DNA of 64,000 bases from Phytoseiulus persimilis (lineage: Eukaryota; Arthropoda; Arachnida; Mesostigmata; Phytoseiidae), in NCBI GenBank assembly GCA_037576195.1, contig CM075101.1:5084001-5148000 (forward strand). The letters run 5' to 3'. Made by a program: the position numbers and the translations under genes. Each line of letters opens with the position of its first letter. Position 1 is the stretch's first letter. Below, piece after piece: positions 13,101 through 23,173 of this stretch. The notes under the pieces were generated by a model. It ran no database searches. It worked only from the letters and a program-made list of their open reading frames with translations, and had not been told where the DNA came from.

Positions 13101-15754
13101 GAGAATCATTAGATTCTGAGCTGCTCGAGAAAATGAGACAGGCTTCAGGGAGACTTCAATATCGTCTGTTCCGTTCACTTCCGTTTTGAACTCCAATGTG
13201 AAATAGCGGCGTCTCAGGATAAATGTTCCCAGTGCTTTCGGGGAAAAATGTTCCTCAACACCTACCTCCAGTTCCGTTCTTGACGGGTCTTTTGGCATTC
13301 TTGTCAGCATCGATAACCTTGACCTGAACCAGGCGTTCAGTGTTGCCCTGCTGCAGCCTTTGCAGCATCTGCTGCTGCTGCTGCTGCTGTCCATGATTGA
13401 GATGATTTGCCACGGTTGCGTCCTGGGAGTTGTCAGACTCGTTCCGGGTCAGGCGGCTCGACTTCATCTCGGCCCCGTCCTCTATTTCGCCTACTTTGAC
13501 ATTTTCATGGGTTTCTGGCTGATCGTCGATGACTGTCACGTTGAAAGACACCCGTTTCCTATTGGCAGCTGCGGCCGCAGCGACCGCCATCGCAGAGTTC
13601 GGTTGAACTCCCGGCTGGAGCCCTGCGGGTTTCGGTGGGGGCGCCGGCTTCTCTGCTTTTTCGCTGGCTGGTGGGGGTTTGTCGTCAGTCTTCTGAGAAC
13701 CGCGGCCGCCCTTCGATTTGACATTTTCATAGACGATCTCCTGAGGCACCTGGGTCGGTATTCCGCGAGGAAGCAGCTCAGCCAGTTGAGCCTCAAGTTC
13801 TGCTTCGTTGGCTGCGCTCTGCACTCCTGTGAATATGATTTCGTTGGAATCAGGCACGAGCTACATTCGCGCGACTGAGACTTCAACCCCAAGCCACAGA
13901 ATGGCACCTCACCGAGTCGCTTCTTGAGCTCCGCCAAGATCGGGTCCTCCTCATCTTCCTTTTTCGTGCTGTTATCCTGTTTTTCCTGGGCCAGACGCAC
14001 TTGAGCTTTCATGTCCTTGTAAGCCTCGGGCGGCTCGAACGGTAGTTCGAGACTGTCCTGCTTGGCGAACCGAACTCTCATGTTAAGGCGATAAGCGATT
14101 GCTATGAAGGGTCGAATTGAGAACTACGGACGTGCGCGGTTCGTGGATCAAAACCAATCGGGCTCGTACCTGATATTCGGGGGGTGGGTCGAACATATCG
14201 GCGAAGTCGATTTGCTCTGGCGGTCGCATCACGTATAGCTGTGCATCAGGATATTCTTCGGAGAAGACGGTCAGCGTATCGGAAAATCTCACTCGGAAAT
14301 TTCTCCGTTTGGATGGCACTGGTGTGGTGACGATGAAGCTCCCTGAGAGAAGTCAACGAGTTCGAAAGACGGGAAAAAACACACGACCGTTGCGCCGCCA
14401 TCGAAAACCCAGCTCGGCCCCCGACGACCACCATGTCCGAAGGTCTATGACTTTTCGACCCTCTTCACGGGAGCCTCGATAAGCTTCTGTCTGAAGAAGT
14501 TTCAGTGTCGATCAGTGAGAAGGTCTAGGGGAAACCACGACCGTGGACTGGGGGGCCGCGCATGCCGGAAACTTGGAACCGGAAAAGGAAAACACTGAAC
14601 GCAAACTTCTGTACGTGCACACAGTGTTGACGGCATCTGAGTTATTGGTTTTCGAGGCCGTTGTCAAATATGTACGCACCGGCGACCTGGGTCGCACTCG
14701 CCGACTCGAATGCACAAGTCGCCCATAATGGACGCGGACTGCTGTCAACAATTTAGAGTTCGCTGTGTCCGCGCTCTGAAAGACTTTTCGTAGTCCCGAA
14801 GGCCACCGGATCCGCCACCGACGAGCTTGATGCACTCTGGCAGGTTATATAAATGGATTTCCATCCGAGGTACTCGAAATAGAACACTCCGCCCCGATAA
14901 CGGAGATCATCAAATTCTCTCAGAAGCGCGCAAGGATTCTCGGGGATCGGGAACGCATGATAGAATTAGCGCGATCTCAAATGTTCGCCGGGAAATTCTG
15001 AGTTCCTCATCCAGAGTCGGAAATAATATCTGGATTAAAGTCATCTTTCGTGTTTGCAGTTGCTCCGAGGGGTAGTCGTTGGATCAGAACTCTAGTTTTC
15101 CAGGGCTCGTCCCCCCGGTCCTGCCCAGCTCTTCGGATCCCTTTCCGAGAGTCCCAAACGCCCAACGGAGATCACGACTACTCTCCTTATGAATGAAAAA
15201 ATAGAGTTTCCCGAATCGCAACCATGCTCGCCCGCCCACGCCATGTCCTCGGCATCCTCTATTCCGGTGGGATCGTCGCCAGCGGTAATTGATGAGAGAA
15301 ACTCTCGCCGACCTGCCTAGGCTGAACATCCGGGACCAGGTCCCGTGGATAGCTACGATGGTTGATTTTTGACTCACCTGATATAGGATCTCGTCGTTTT
15401 AGGAGGCCCTTGATTGGTTTCTGGGCATGCAGAATTTTGTGTAGCCATTGCGATGGACACCCGCAGTGGTCCTTGGAACAGGGCCCAACAGGCTGTTGAG
15501 CGGGGCCGCTCTGGGTTCCTTGGGGTCGTCGCATGTTTGCTACACAGTCTTTTAGCGACGAATCACATCCGCAGCCCGCGAAATGGCATTGGGCCGCCAT
15601 TTTTCTGCAGCCAACCTCAGCTGTTAAGCTGTGAGCCCTTAAAATCGATTGGGGAGCGAGCTTTGCGTCGACGGCAGCGCCCCCTTCGCAACGTAAAGGG
15701 CCTCCGCTTGGTGGAGGACCTCTTTCGACAACGAGGTGTTCCGACAAACCCCTC
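9743..15754 (-). CDS. Glutamine-rich protein with three RVxF motifs; 12 exons assembled, 5' end provisional
   Basis: I do not recognise the family. The exons, in transcription order, are 15378-15754, 14170-14342, 13913-14123, 13266-13826, 12675-13095, 12261-12519, 11528-12167, 11127-11422, 10862-10962, 10401-10754, 10243-10332 and 9743-10160. Every junction keeps phase. From the ATG at 15600 the sum is 3,747 nt, or 1,248 residues plus TAG. Seen in order: a Cys/His-containing N-terminus; RVRF at residues 91-94; RVRF at 148-151; RVSF at 294-297 after a poly-Ala run; an acidic/Ser-rich stretch; polyglutamine in exons 5, 7, 8, 10 and 12; a basic KRYS/RRPS segment near 970-995; and two CxxC knuckles near 1098-1109. 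RVxF is the known docking motif for protein phosphatase 1, so a scaffold or regulatory role is an inference. Most junctions have strong consensus sites; the exon 2/3, 10/11 and 11/12 joins are weaker. A donor-like site near the stop leaves open a longer 3' end. Confidence 0.72.
10243..10332 (-). CDS. Q-rich gene exon 11, cysteine cluster
   Basis: The acceptor CTTTCATAG and the donor ATGCAG|GTGTCG bound 90 nt that encode C-x3-C-x3-C-x2-C-x4-C-x2-C, with one further cysteine supplied by the next exon. The spacing of the two CxxC pairs would suit a zinc-binding knuckle. Phase agrees on both sides, but there is no family match, so the exon could be optional. Confidence 0.45.
10401..10754 (-). CDS. 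Q-rich gene exon 10
   Basis: The acceptor TTTCTAACTTAG joins in phase 2, completing an Arg codon. The exon encodes a basic segment with phosphorylation-like KRYSV and RRPSV sites, then Pro/Gln-rich sequence, ending RIW at donor TG|GTATCA. A GC-type donor (CAAG|GCAAGA) about 30 nt earlier is an alternative end. Confidence 0.6.
10862..10962 (-). CDS. Q-rich gene exon 9
   Basis: The acceptor TTACTCTCTGCAG and the donor GACCG|GTTAGC bound a 101-nt exon. It encodes AIQQAQALQQQHRADAKCEY and a following charged helix-like segment, ending in phase 2. Confidence 0.7.
11127..11422 (-). CDS. Q-rich gene exon 8
   Basis: The acceptor CCCAATTCCAG and the donor CAGCAG|GTAAGC bound an exon encoding ANMQYHSMTSQLTVQLPAG, a Pro/Ser stretch and a Gln/Ala/Ile-rich end (IQNQIALQQMQMQQQQ). 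The latter is likely helical or coiled. Confidence 0.8.
11528..12167 (-). CDS. Q-rich gene exon 7, main poly-Q block
   Basis: The acceptor AAATGTTCCAG and the donor CCAG|GTACAG bound the largest exon. After a Pro/Thr-rich start it encodes about 110 residues dominated by Gln, with a 21-bp repeat giving HLQQQQQ four times. It then resumes with non-repetitive sequence (GIPGRPIYYENGRPIGGGGG, RDYRMLRRIPGEAYPG). Confidence 0.8.
11876..11962. repeat. 21-bp coding minisatellite, about 4 copies
   Basis: The plus-strand unit AAATGTTGCTGCTGTTGCTG(T/C) repeats about four times inside exon 7. On the coding strand each unit reads HLQQQQQ. It sits inside a longer CTG/TTG-rich tract (about 11755-12045). Confidence 0.85.
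12261..12519 (-). CDS. Q-rich gene exon 6
   Basis: The acceptor ACCGTTCCAG and the donor AAGCCG|GTGAGT bound a non-repetitive, conserved-looking exon. It has an acidic start (YVEEDDDDTWSVSSG), a basic patch (VRKNHVTNARR) and a Ser/Pro-rich middle. Confidence 0.8.
12675..13095 (-). CDS. Q-rich gene exon 5, Ser-rich then poly-Q/H
   Basis: The acceptor GATTCTCCACAG and the donor GATGG|GTGAGTG bound the exon. It encodes an acidic serine cluster (SVSSSSSEG) followed by about 80 residues made mostly of Gln with Leu and His, then a Pro/Gln end. The CAG/CAA mixture indicates a long-standing repeat rather than a pure CAG expansion. Confidence 0.8.
13266..13826 (-). CDS. Q-rich gene exon 4, third RVxF motif and first poly-Q
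   Basis: The acceptor ATATTCACAG and the donor GGAG|GTAGGT bound 187 codons. They encode an acidic helix-like segment (EAELEAQLAELL), a Lys/Pro-rich linker, a poly-Ala run, KRVSFNVTV (RVSF at 13543-13554) and a run of glutamines followed by a basic tail. Confidence 0.8.
13913..14123 (-). CDS. Q-rich gene exon 3, second RVxF motif
   Basis: The donor CTCG|GTGAGG is clear. The acceptor is chosen as CCGTAG before 14123 because it is the one that keeps phase 0 with the previous exon; this makes a 46-nt intron. The exon encodes LNMRVRFAKQ (motif at 14067-14078), a proline/acidic patch, then a charged segment EEDPILAELKKRLG. An alternative is that translation of a shorter isoform starts at the ATG at 14081. 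Confidence 0.6.
14170..14342 (-). CDS. Q-rich gene exon 2, first RVxF motif
   Basis: The acceptor TGACTTCTCTCAG lies before 14342 and the donor CAG|GTACGA after 14170. It starts in phase 1, joining the previous exon as a glycine codon. It encodes SFIVTTPVPSKRRNFRVRF and then an acidic, aromatic segment ending PPPEYQ. RVRF is encoded by 14284-14295. Confidence 0.7.
15378..15754 (-). CDS. Q-rich gene exon 1 (first recognised; start ATG at 15600)
   Basis: The donor CAG|GTGAGTC ends the exon in phase 1 at 15378. An acceptor-like TTCTTTTGTTGCAG precedes 15754 and the frame is open across the whole exon. The ATG at 15598-15600 has a strong context (A at -3, G at +4) and begins MAAQCHFAGC. Either the exon starts upstream as coding and belongs to a longer protein, or the part above 15600 is 5' untranslated. 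The peptide has ten cysteines in its later two thirds, including CGC twice. Confidence 0.6.
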
Positions 15755-18700
15755 CTGCAACAAAAGAACTTCGTGGATTCCGAGTAGGATCGACTGTATG
15801 ATCCCATTATTCAGAACGCGCGTGCCCACACTAAGAATGCCTGCTCAAGGCAATTCGTGGCTCGCAACGAGCCGAGCAGGACCTGAGGGCTCGTGGACTC
15901 GGAGCGCGCCAAGGGCCCTGGGGGCGAGAGTTCACTACCCGTCCCACGCGCCAAATTCAAAGCTTCCGAAAGATGCTGCTCGGTGACAGACCATCGTAGT
16001 TCGGAGATATCCCAACGAGCGCGGTGAGGGACGATACCCGAAGCGCCGTTCCAAGAGGTTCAGCTCCAGCGAAGTCTGGAGTTTTACAACGCCTTGACTT
16101 GAGATCTTGAGATTGTAGAAATGGAGTGGTATCCGCGAGATCGCCAACGAGATCAAGGGATAGAGTGCTCTGACAGATACCTGAACCGATAAAAGAAAAA
16201 CCTAACGGAATGGAACAGTGCAGAGGATACAGCAATATCCAGCTCGCCCACATTTCTGAATGCCGTGTATTCACGAAAGCACTCCCAGTATAAAGAACTC
16301 CTGCGCACCGATCTAACGAAGGTTTTGAAATCTGATGTTCGAACACGATGTTCAGAGCCAGATATGTTTACAGAAACCCTCGGAGGGTTTCTCCGAGCGC
16401 AACCGATCTCTGTTTGAATCTGTGTTCATGAGATCAATGAAAACGGCTTTCATCTATATCCGCGCCATTGATAGCATAGCGAGTGTGCATCCGTTAGCCG
16501 CGATGTTTAGAATGGGAGACCATTCCTCTCGAAATCCATTGATCTCGTCGAACTTCTCTGTCGGAACCCCCAGGTTGTTTCATGATCTCCTATATTCCCA
16601 TCGACGCCGGAAAGTCGGAGCTCCACGGAACGAGACCGACGGGAGGTCACGAATTGCTCCGAAAGCTCCGCTCTGTGCCAAGAAACCTCGCCTGGTCGAG
16701 GCGTTCACCGCGGCTGGTCAACCAGGCTTCCAGGTCGCTTGCGTTTCTTATGTGAGACACGTCGTTTCCAACCACGACGTTGCCGCTGACGGATGGTTCC
16801 AATGTGGAGGCTGCAGCCTGGACTAGTTCGAGAGAAAGATCGCCGCGGTCTTGATCGATATATCCTACGCGGCCCGACGTTCAACTCAGTTCAGCCATTC
16901 GAATTGGTTTCCAGATGTCCGCATAGGGATCGACAGACTCCCGATCGTCCCTCGCTCGAGCGGCAACAATCACTTCAGAGTTTATGCCTGCTCCTCCACG
17001 GCGACACACGATAGTATCTGGATTTCTGTTGAGTCCCGTTCCAGCACATGCCTCGGGGGTCTCTTCTCAGGAAGAACACGCATCGCAGAGATATGTACTC
17101 ATTATACTGCTCATTTGCAGAGGTTTTCGAGTCCTGAGATCGGCGGTGCCCGAATTTCCTAGGCTGGCGGCGCCATTCGACTCAGGGCGTTCGCAAAACT
17201 TTCTGAGTAGAGAGTGGGTACGGGCCTTGAGGCTCAACGACCCTCGATCCAGAATAATCCCAGTTCGAGACGTCGATGGATCTCCTTACCATCAAAAATT
17301 CCTCTGTTGGAGTGAACGTTCAGCGGCCAGCCATCGATGCGATCCGAGCTACTGCGCTCGAAATTGCCGGCGTTAGGATACGTGTCTCATCCATCCCGCT
17401 GCTCTGTCGGCTCTGTGGTTTCTTCCGACTTGATTCAGCATGCTCTCGATCTTCCCCGCACTATTTTCAACGAAGATCGATCCAGGAATTCCGTTTCTAC
17501 CGATGTGATGTCCCGAAAGTCCCCGAATGGTCTCACCCGTTTTACACGACTGTTCCAATTCGGAGCAACCTCAGGGATGGGCCATGCTCGAGGAGCGCGG
17601 TAGAATATCATACACGGCACCCGAGCTCAAAGGTTTGAACATCGTAGCGCTCGGCGGGCTCCGATCCGGATTCGCTCGAGCTCGTGAAGTGTCGATGCGG
17701 GTGATCGAGAAACGGAAGGATACACGAGTCCGCGGAGAGCCTCCTCGCGGCAGGAAGTACCCAATCTCCCCAGTCCACGAAATTCTCCTTACCTCCACCA
17801 CCGGCCCCGGCGACCCCTAGATACCCCTCGCCGGAAAATCTCAGCCAGTCTCAGATGAATTATCTGCTTTCATTGCTGCTTTCACAACTACGAAAAAAGT
17901 GGAAGCTACTGTGCGAGCTGGGCCGTCCCCGCAGACGTATCGTCGACTAGGCTCGCGGCTCACTCGAGAATGAGCGATTTGAGCGCGTATGTCGCCGAAC
18001 AGATTCCCAACTCGGGCTGAAACTCACATCGTTGACGTCAAAGCCCGCAGCCTCCCACAACCAGCACCTGAGTCCGCTCTCACGCTGCGGTATACCTCTG
18101 ACAGGCTCGAATCGGAGGAGACCCTGTTCTCAGGAAGGTGAGCTGTATTCCACTAGCGTGTCAGCAGTTGGGCGGCATTGACGGCTCACATAGGAAGCGC
18201 ACTGTGTAGCGTAATTGAGTTATAGCCGGAGAGAGTCTCCAGTTTCGAAACCCGTGGGAAGTTGGAACTGTTCGAAGATTCTCCAATGTTGCGACAAACG
18301 TTTTCCGAGGCCGGAGCTCAGTCGAGCTCAATCCTCGGCGGCAAGTTGATTTCTCGGGCGTTCTAAGGCCCAGACGTTCTCACTTTGTTGATATAGATTT
18401 AGCGGGAGAACAGTGTCCGCATGGGAACTGAATGATCCAGACAACGACGAATAGAATTTCTCCTTCCGTGAGAGCAACGGGACCGATTTCATAGCATTCT
18501 TCCGTTCGCGCGCGACCTCGCTCAACCCAAAGGCGGATTGAACCATCACGGAGTCCGGAATGCGGGTGGGAACATCCGAGGTCTATGAATATCGATCGGT
18601 GGACAGCTGGGCCGACGAACTTTGGAAATGAAATTCCCGTCAATTGTCAGCGCGTCCAACTTCCCGACCGCGATCTGAAAATTCAATCAGCCCTGGACGG

Positions 18701-21548
18701 CTGCTGGTGGGCAGGGAGGCGAAACCGGCCGGGGAAAGAGCGATCATGAGAGAAATATCTCCTTCACGTGTGATGATTACAACTCGCACTTTGCTCATTG
18801 ACCCACACGCTAAACGTGACTCCTCAAGCTGGGGATAGCTGAGGCTCGTTTGCCAACAGTATTCGAGTTTTCCATCGCTCCTGCACTTCTCAGTTCGACC
18901 GCCATCGTTCATACACGAAAAATTCACGATATATCCCCCGCTCCAGGACTCGTTCAGGATCGAGATCGACATCCCACCACCAGAACATTGGAAACGAAGC
19001 ACATCGGCTGTCCCGTCTCGAACCCTCCCCTCAAATTAATACTCGGGCTTTCATCCAGAGCTGTTCTCGTTTATCAATGCGCCGTCGAATGCGTTTCCAC
19101 AATCTTCTCAGCTCTGAGCATCGGGGCTCGAATCGGGCCTCCAAACATCTTAGCGACGGTTGGAAGCATTGCCCAGCATCAAACAAGCACGGAACGAAGA
19201 GAATCGTAGAATCTTTCAAATGATCGAGAGCTGGACATCGAAATAAGACGTGCGACCGATTGTTGCTAGTTCTGCATCGAAGCGTTCCGGAGAATCAATC
19301 AAACCTTCATATTTGAGTAATTATTCGAGCAAATCGAGAGCTCCATTCCGAACAGCAGCTCGTGATCTGGCAGTTGCTCTTCTCCTCGAAAGGACGCGTC
19401 ACGTCGAGTCGAGATTTCTCGGCTTTATTCCGATATTATCTGAACGAGTTTTCCTTCCTCTGTGAAGGACCCCGGAAATTGTTGAGGCGTTATTCCGGGA
19501 TCCGCAGTTCTCGATTCACGTTGCTACACTCTCCAAACAGCTTCCTCTCAATCGGGATACAGAGCACAGATTCATAGCCGTTGACTCATTTTATTCTCCT
19601 ATCGAGTTTGTTTTCACATTCGCTCCACTGATCAGCAGCTCAGTGGATGTTACATTCTATATTCGATTTATCTCCATCATCTACGACCTTTTTGACGAGT
19701 GCGGGTCTCGCCGGCTCTCTCCGCGCTCGAAATTTGAATAACTCCATCTACTCAAAACTATTACATTTTCTTACATTTATTACACAAGGAGGCCTAACAG
19801 CCGAGTCACAAACATGGTTGCGATTGTACGTCTCAGTGATATGTTTCGAGGTGTTCGCCCTTGATCCAAGAATAATTGTCATAGGTCGCTAGAGATTGTT
19901 CATAAGATCATTGGAAGCGCAGAACTCCGCTGCACCGAAAAGTTCGGGCAATTAAAAAAACATGGTGGTCTCCGATTGAAGATAGTTGCGAACACTACTG
20001 GAAGGGATATTCTACACGGCTCTTCCTGCACGGAGCTTTCATGAACACAGCGAGAACCTGACCGGCTGCATGTTTTTCGATGTTTCCATCGATGAGCGTT
20101 CGGATCGGTTTCTAGACAATTGACGGAACTGGCTTCGACTCTCGTGAATTGGCTCCAGCCGATGGATATTCGTTCCCATACCGATGCGGCTGACAGCTGA
20201 ACGGAGGCGACTCGATTTCGCGGAGGAGCATTGTGCTGAATTGACGCAATCGATGAGCCGATCCGATCTGAGTTAATACACGCTTTGTCGCGGCCATCCA
20301 TCCGTCCGCCTGTCTCAGCACCAGACACCTCGCTCGCTTCAAAATAGCCCCGATTTACATTTGGAGACAGCTTGTGTGCTTTACGCGCGGGTGGTCGGGC
20401 TGGTTCAAGGGCATAGAAGATGAAGTTCGCGAGATCATTCATTGCTGCGGCTGTTTCCCGTAAGCGTCGACTGACTCATTGGCGGCCGAGAGTCTCCTAT
20501 TGAAGAGCTGGAAGCTTTTTCTGGTTGTGCGCCGTTCCGGTCGGAGAGGATTGATGCCCACTGAATGACGCTACGCTGCCAGAGTTCCCGTCCGAAATGT
20601 AACTGTTCCGGAGTTGACCAGCGTCGTTTAGGATCACAGAAAAAAAAAGCTGTCGGTTCTCGCAGGAGCGGGCGGCGCCCACATTATTCTGATGATTATT
20701 TTGATGACACTAAGAGCCGGTGAGCCACCGTTCCGCCACTACGATCGGAGTCAACGAGGAGAATCGCTCCAAGGTTTACACTGTTCAGACTACGCCAGGC
20801 TGTTTCGGGACACGCGCTCCACGGATCGGATGCTCTGGCCGCCAGCGGCGGTAGGTTTCACTTCCGTCAGCCCAGACGAGAGAACGAAGGCCGTGTCAGT
20901 GTGCCTGAACGCAGACACTGTTCACAAAAGAACGGCAACAGCAGAACTTTCGAACAGCATCGAGGGCATCGTCTTCGCAAACCGAGACACGACTCTACAC
21001 GGACGGAGAGCCACTTCACCGATGCTCACCGACGACTCGGCTCTGCACACACGCATCATCAAGGTTGGCAGGGAACACGAGAGACGTCCAATCTTCATAA
21101 AAATTTGTACTCAAAATACTCTCTATCTGACTTCATAGTCCCGCGGGATTGGGAACCTAACGATGGTAAACTGATTTAGAAGCTTCTGTATACGGGTCCA
21201 AGCTGAGGAAATTACGGAACTATCGAGGGTTGCACGGTTTCCGAGATTCGAGGCAACTATCTAAGCAAAACTAGATGGGTACACGTCGATCCACTGCCAT
21301 TTGTCTCTGAACCGGGATTTGTCGACTACCGAATGACCCGGTTACAGGCAGCATCGGATGCCAATCCCTTCGAAAATCGCTTTCGCAGGTTGGGAAGCAA
21401 ACTCTAATTGCTAGCCTTCATGGAATTACATCATCGCGATGTTCGAACAGCGAGCTGCGGGTAGTTATTGACAATCAGGCTGACAATGAGTTTTCTGAGC
21501 TATGGATAACGTTTTCGTTCTCCTGGGATCAAGTTGGACGACGGACGG
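15755..21548. other. Region between Q-rich gene and zinc transporter, no gene supported
   Basis: This stretch holds the unresolved 5' end of the Q-rich gene, the possible retroelement fragment, and an AT-rich patch at 19580-19790 with two minus-strand AATAAA motifs (19590-19595 and 19776-19781). Those motifs could mark a distant 3' end for the zinc transporter transcript. Open frames here are short and have no recognisable domain. Confidence 0.5.
17155..17640 (+). pseudogene. Possible decayed BEL/Pao retroelement fragment
   Basis: In one frame, 17155-17290 reads APFDSGRSQNFLSREWVRAL, which resembles the D-S-G active site region of the DUF1758-type aspartic protease of BEL/Pao elements. In shifted frames, about 17350 reads ATALEIAG, about 17490-17560 reads STDVMSRKSPNGLTRF, and about 17575 reads QGWAML. 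These fall in the order of the protease-to-reverse-transcriptase linker of such elements. Several frame changes and the lack of a reverse transcriptase show it is dead if real. The match rests on pattern memory, not a search. Confidence 0.3.
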
Positions 21549-22925
21549 TTAAAGTTTACAGTCTTCGCAGACGGCGATCGCCTGACGGTTGTACAGTTCG
21601 AGTTGAACTGTGACGTCGGCAATCTTGAATTTGCGTCGGAGAAGACGTTGTGCGGCTCGCAGAACTTTGTCGCGGTCGGCAGTCGGGTCGACGGCCAGAT
21701 GAACACAGAGCGCGATGCGTTCCATCGAGAGATTCCAGGCACGAAGGCTGTGCACGTGATGCACGTGCTCCAGCGACTCCAGGGCGAGTCTTATGGCAGC
21801 GTAGTTAAGTTTCGACGGGAAGGCCTCCATCAAGATCGACACAGCGTCGCGTATGATGCCGAATGTCGTGCACAGCACCAGCGCCGAGAACACAAACGTG
21901 CAAATCGGATCGGCCATTTTGAGATTCGGATCCTTCTTGATGAGGTATGCCGAGACAAGAACTCCGAAAGATTGCAGGAGATCGCCGAGCACGTGCACCA
22001 TGGCGGCCCGAACGTTTATGTTGGTATCGTGAGAGGCTCCGCCACCATGCGAGTGGCCGTGGGACATCGCCGGCATTTTCGGTACACACGGGAGACTTCC
22101 ATGAAGTACCAGGCCCATGACGGCGTTCATCACCACTCCCAGAGCACTGACAATCATCATGGTGTTGGCATCTATTTCAAAATCGTTCGTCTGGAGCCGT
22201 TTGATCGAAGCGTACACCAGGATGCCCGTGACGACCCATATGAGCAAGACGGACGAAACCGCTCCGAGAATCTCAGCGCGGTAGAAGCCGAACGGAAGTT
22301 TCCGCGTGGCTTTCCGCTCACTGATGAATATTGCGGCTATCGAGAGACCGAATCCCGTTAGGTCGGTCAGCATATGCGCCGCGTCCGAGTAAATGGCCGT
22401 GCTGTTCGAAACGTACGCTCCGATCATTTCGGCGATCATGAAGCACATGCAGAGAACGAAAGCACACGAGAGCTGCCATTTGGCTCGTCGGGTGGCTTCT
22501 GATGAACAACTGCCCTGATTCGACTGATGGCAATGATGCTGAAGAGAGTGCGATTCCCCGCCGTTAACCTCATCATCTCCGCTCGAGTCGTCCAGGAGCG
22601 AAGTCGATTCAGAGGAGGCTACGTCTTCGATCAGCTGATCGTGCTTGATGATCCCAACGCCTGGGCTGACATCGACCCCGACGTTGTCCAACTGGCTGCG
22701 GTGCGGCATCGTCGATCCGGAATCTGCCGCTGCCTCGTCCATGAGAGCTAGTCGAGTTCTGGCGTGATAACCGGTATCCAGAACGTCGATGAGTTCATCG
22801 TCTCGAAAGAGATTTGTCAGATCGCCGTCTGATCTGTCTGCTCCTGCGCTACTGACTAGAACGCCTCCGCGAACCATCGACGCGTTTGAATCGTGAACTC
22901 GTAAAGCTCTACGTAGTGCGTTCAT
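21549..22925 (-). CDS. SLC30A-like: Zinc transporter, SLC30A2/3/8 (ZnT) group, intronless
   Basis: This is a single uninterrupted exon of 458 codons encoding a cation diffusion facilitator that exchanges Zn2+ for protons to load zinc into vesicles or secretory granules. A cytosolic N-terminus of about 145 residues carries an HHCH motif (130-133), as in ZnT2/3/8. Six membrane segments follow (roughly 152-174, 180-200, 218-240, 254-276, 306-328, 340-360). Both zinc-site HxxxD motifs are present: H184-D188 in TM2 and H311-D315 in TM5. The TM4-5 loop has a short His-rich run (HGHSHGGGASHD). The cytosolic C-terminal domain ends CEDC, as in ZnT8. The ATG has G at -3 and is the first in the frame. 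Length and all key residues fit a functional protein. The absence of introns is unusual for this group. Which ZnT paralogue it corresponds to cannot be settled here. Confidence 0.95.
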   Translation of the reverse strand: MNALRRALRVHDSNASMVRGGVLVSSAGADRSDGDLTNLFRDDELIDVLDTGYHARTRLALMDEAAADSGSTMPHRSQLDNVGVDVSPGVGIIKHDQLIEDVASSESTSLLDDSSGDDEVNGGESHSLQHHCHQSNQGSCSSEATRRAKWQLSCAFVLCMCFMIAEMIGAYVSNSTAIYSDAAHMLTDLTGFGLSIAAIFISERKATRKLPFGFYRAEILGAVSSVLLIWVVTGILVYASIKRLQTNDFEIDANTMMIVSALGVVMNAVMGLVLHGSLPCVPKMPAMSHGHSHGGGASHDTNINVRAAMVHVLGDLLQSFGVLVSAYLIKKDPNLKMADPICTFVFSALVLCTTFGIIRDAVSILMEAFPSKLNYAAIRLALESLEHVHHVHSLRAWNLSMERIALCVHLAVDPTADRDKVLRAAQRLLRRKFKIADVTVQLELYNRQAIAVCEDCKL

Positions 22926-23173
22926 GTCCCTCTTGCGTTTCTGCCTCTTTGCGCTCAGCCGAACGAAATCCGCTTCGAACCGCGGAAGACCTTCATTTTC
23001 AGCCGCCTAACTGAGGTAGGTTCCGATGCAACTGCAGCCGAGATCTCCCCTTCCCGTGCTCTTGCGGTCGATGGAAATTTTTCTGTCGCAGGACTGGTAA
23101 CCGGTGCAGCTTCACGAGTTACCGTAGCGTGAACGGCACTTCACTCATTGAACTTGACTGACTTCGGCTGATT

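Noticed and set aside
14840-14870. TATATAA-like element on the minus strand upstream of exon 2 of the Gln-rich gene
   Set aside because: Exon 1 lies further upstream at 15378, so this sits inside an intron; no evidence for an internal promoter.
21534-22361. 275-codon plus-strand frame
   Set aside because: Antisense of the zinc transporter, whose minus-strand reading has complete family motifs.
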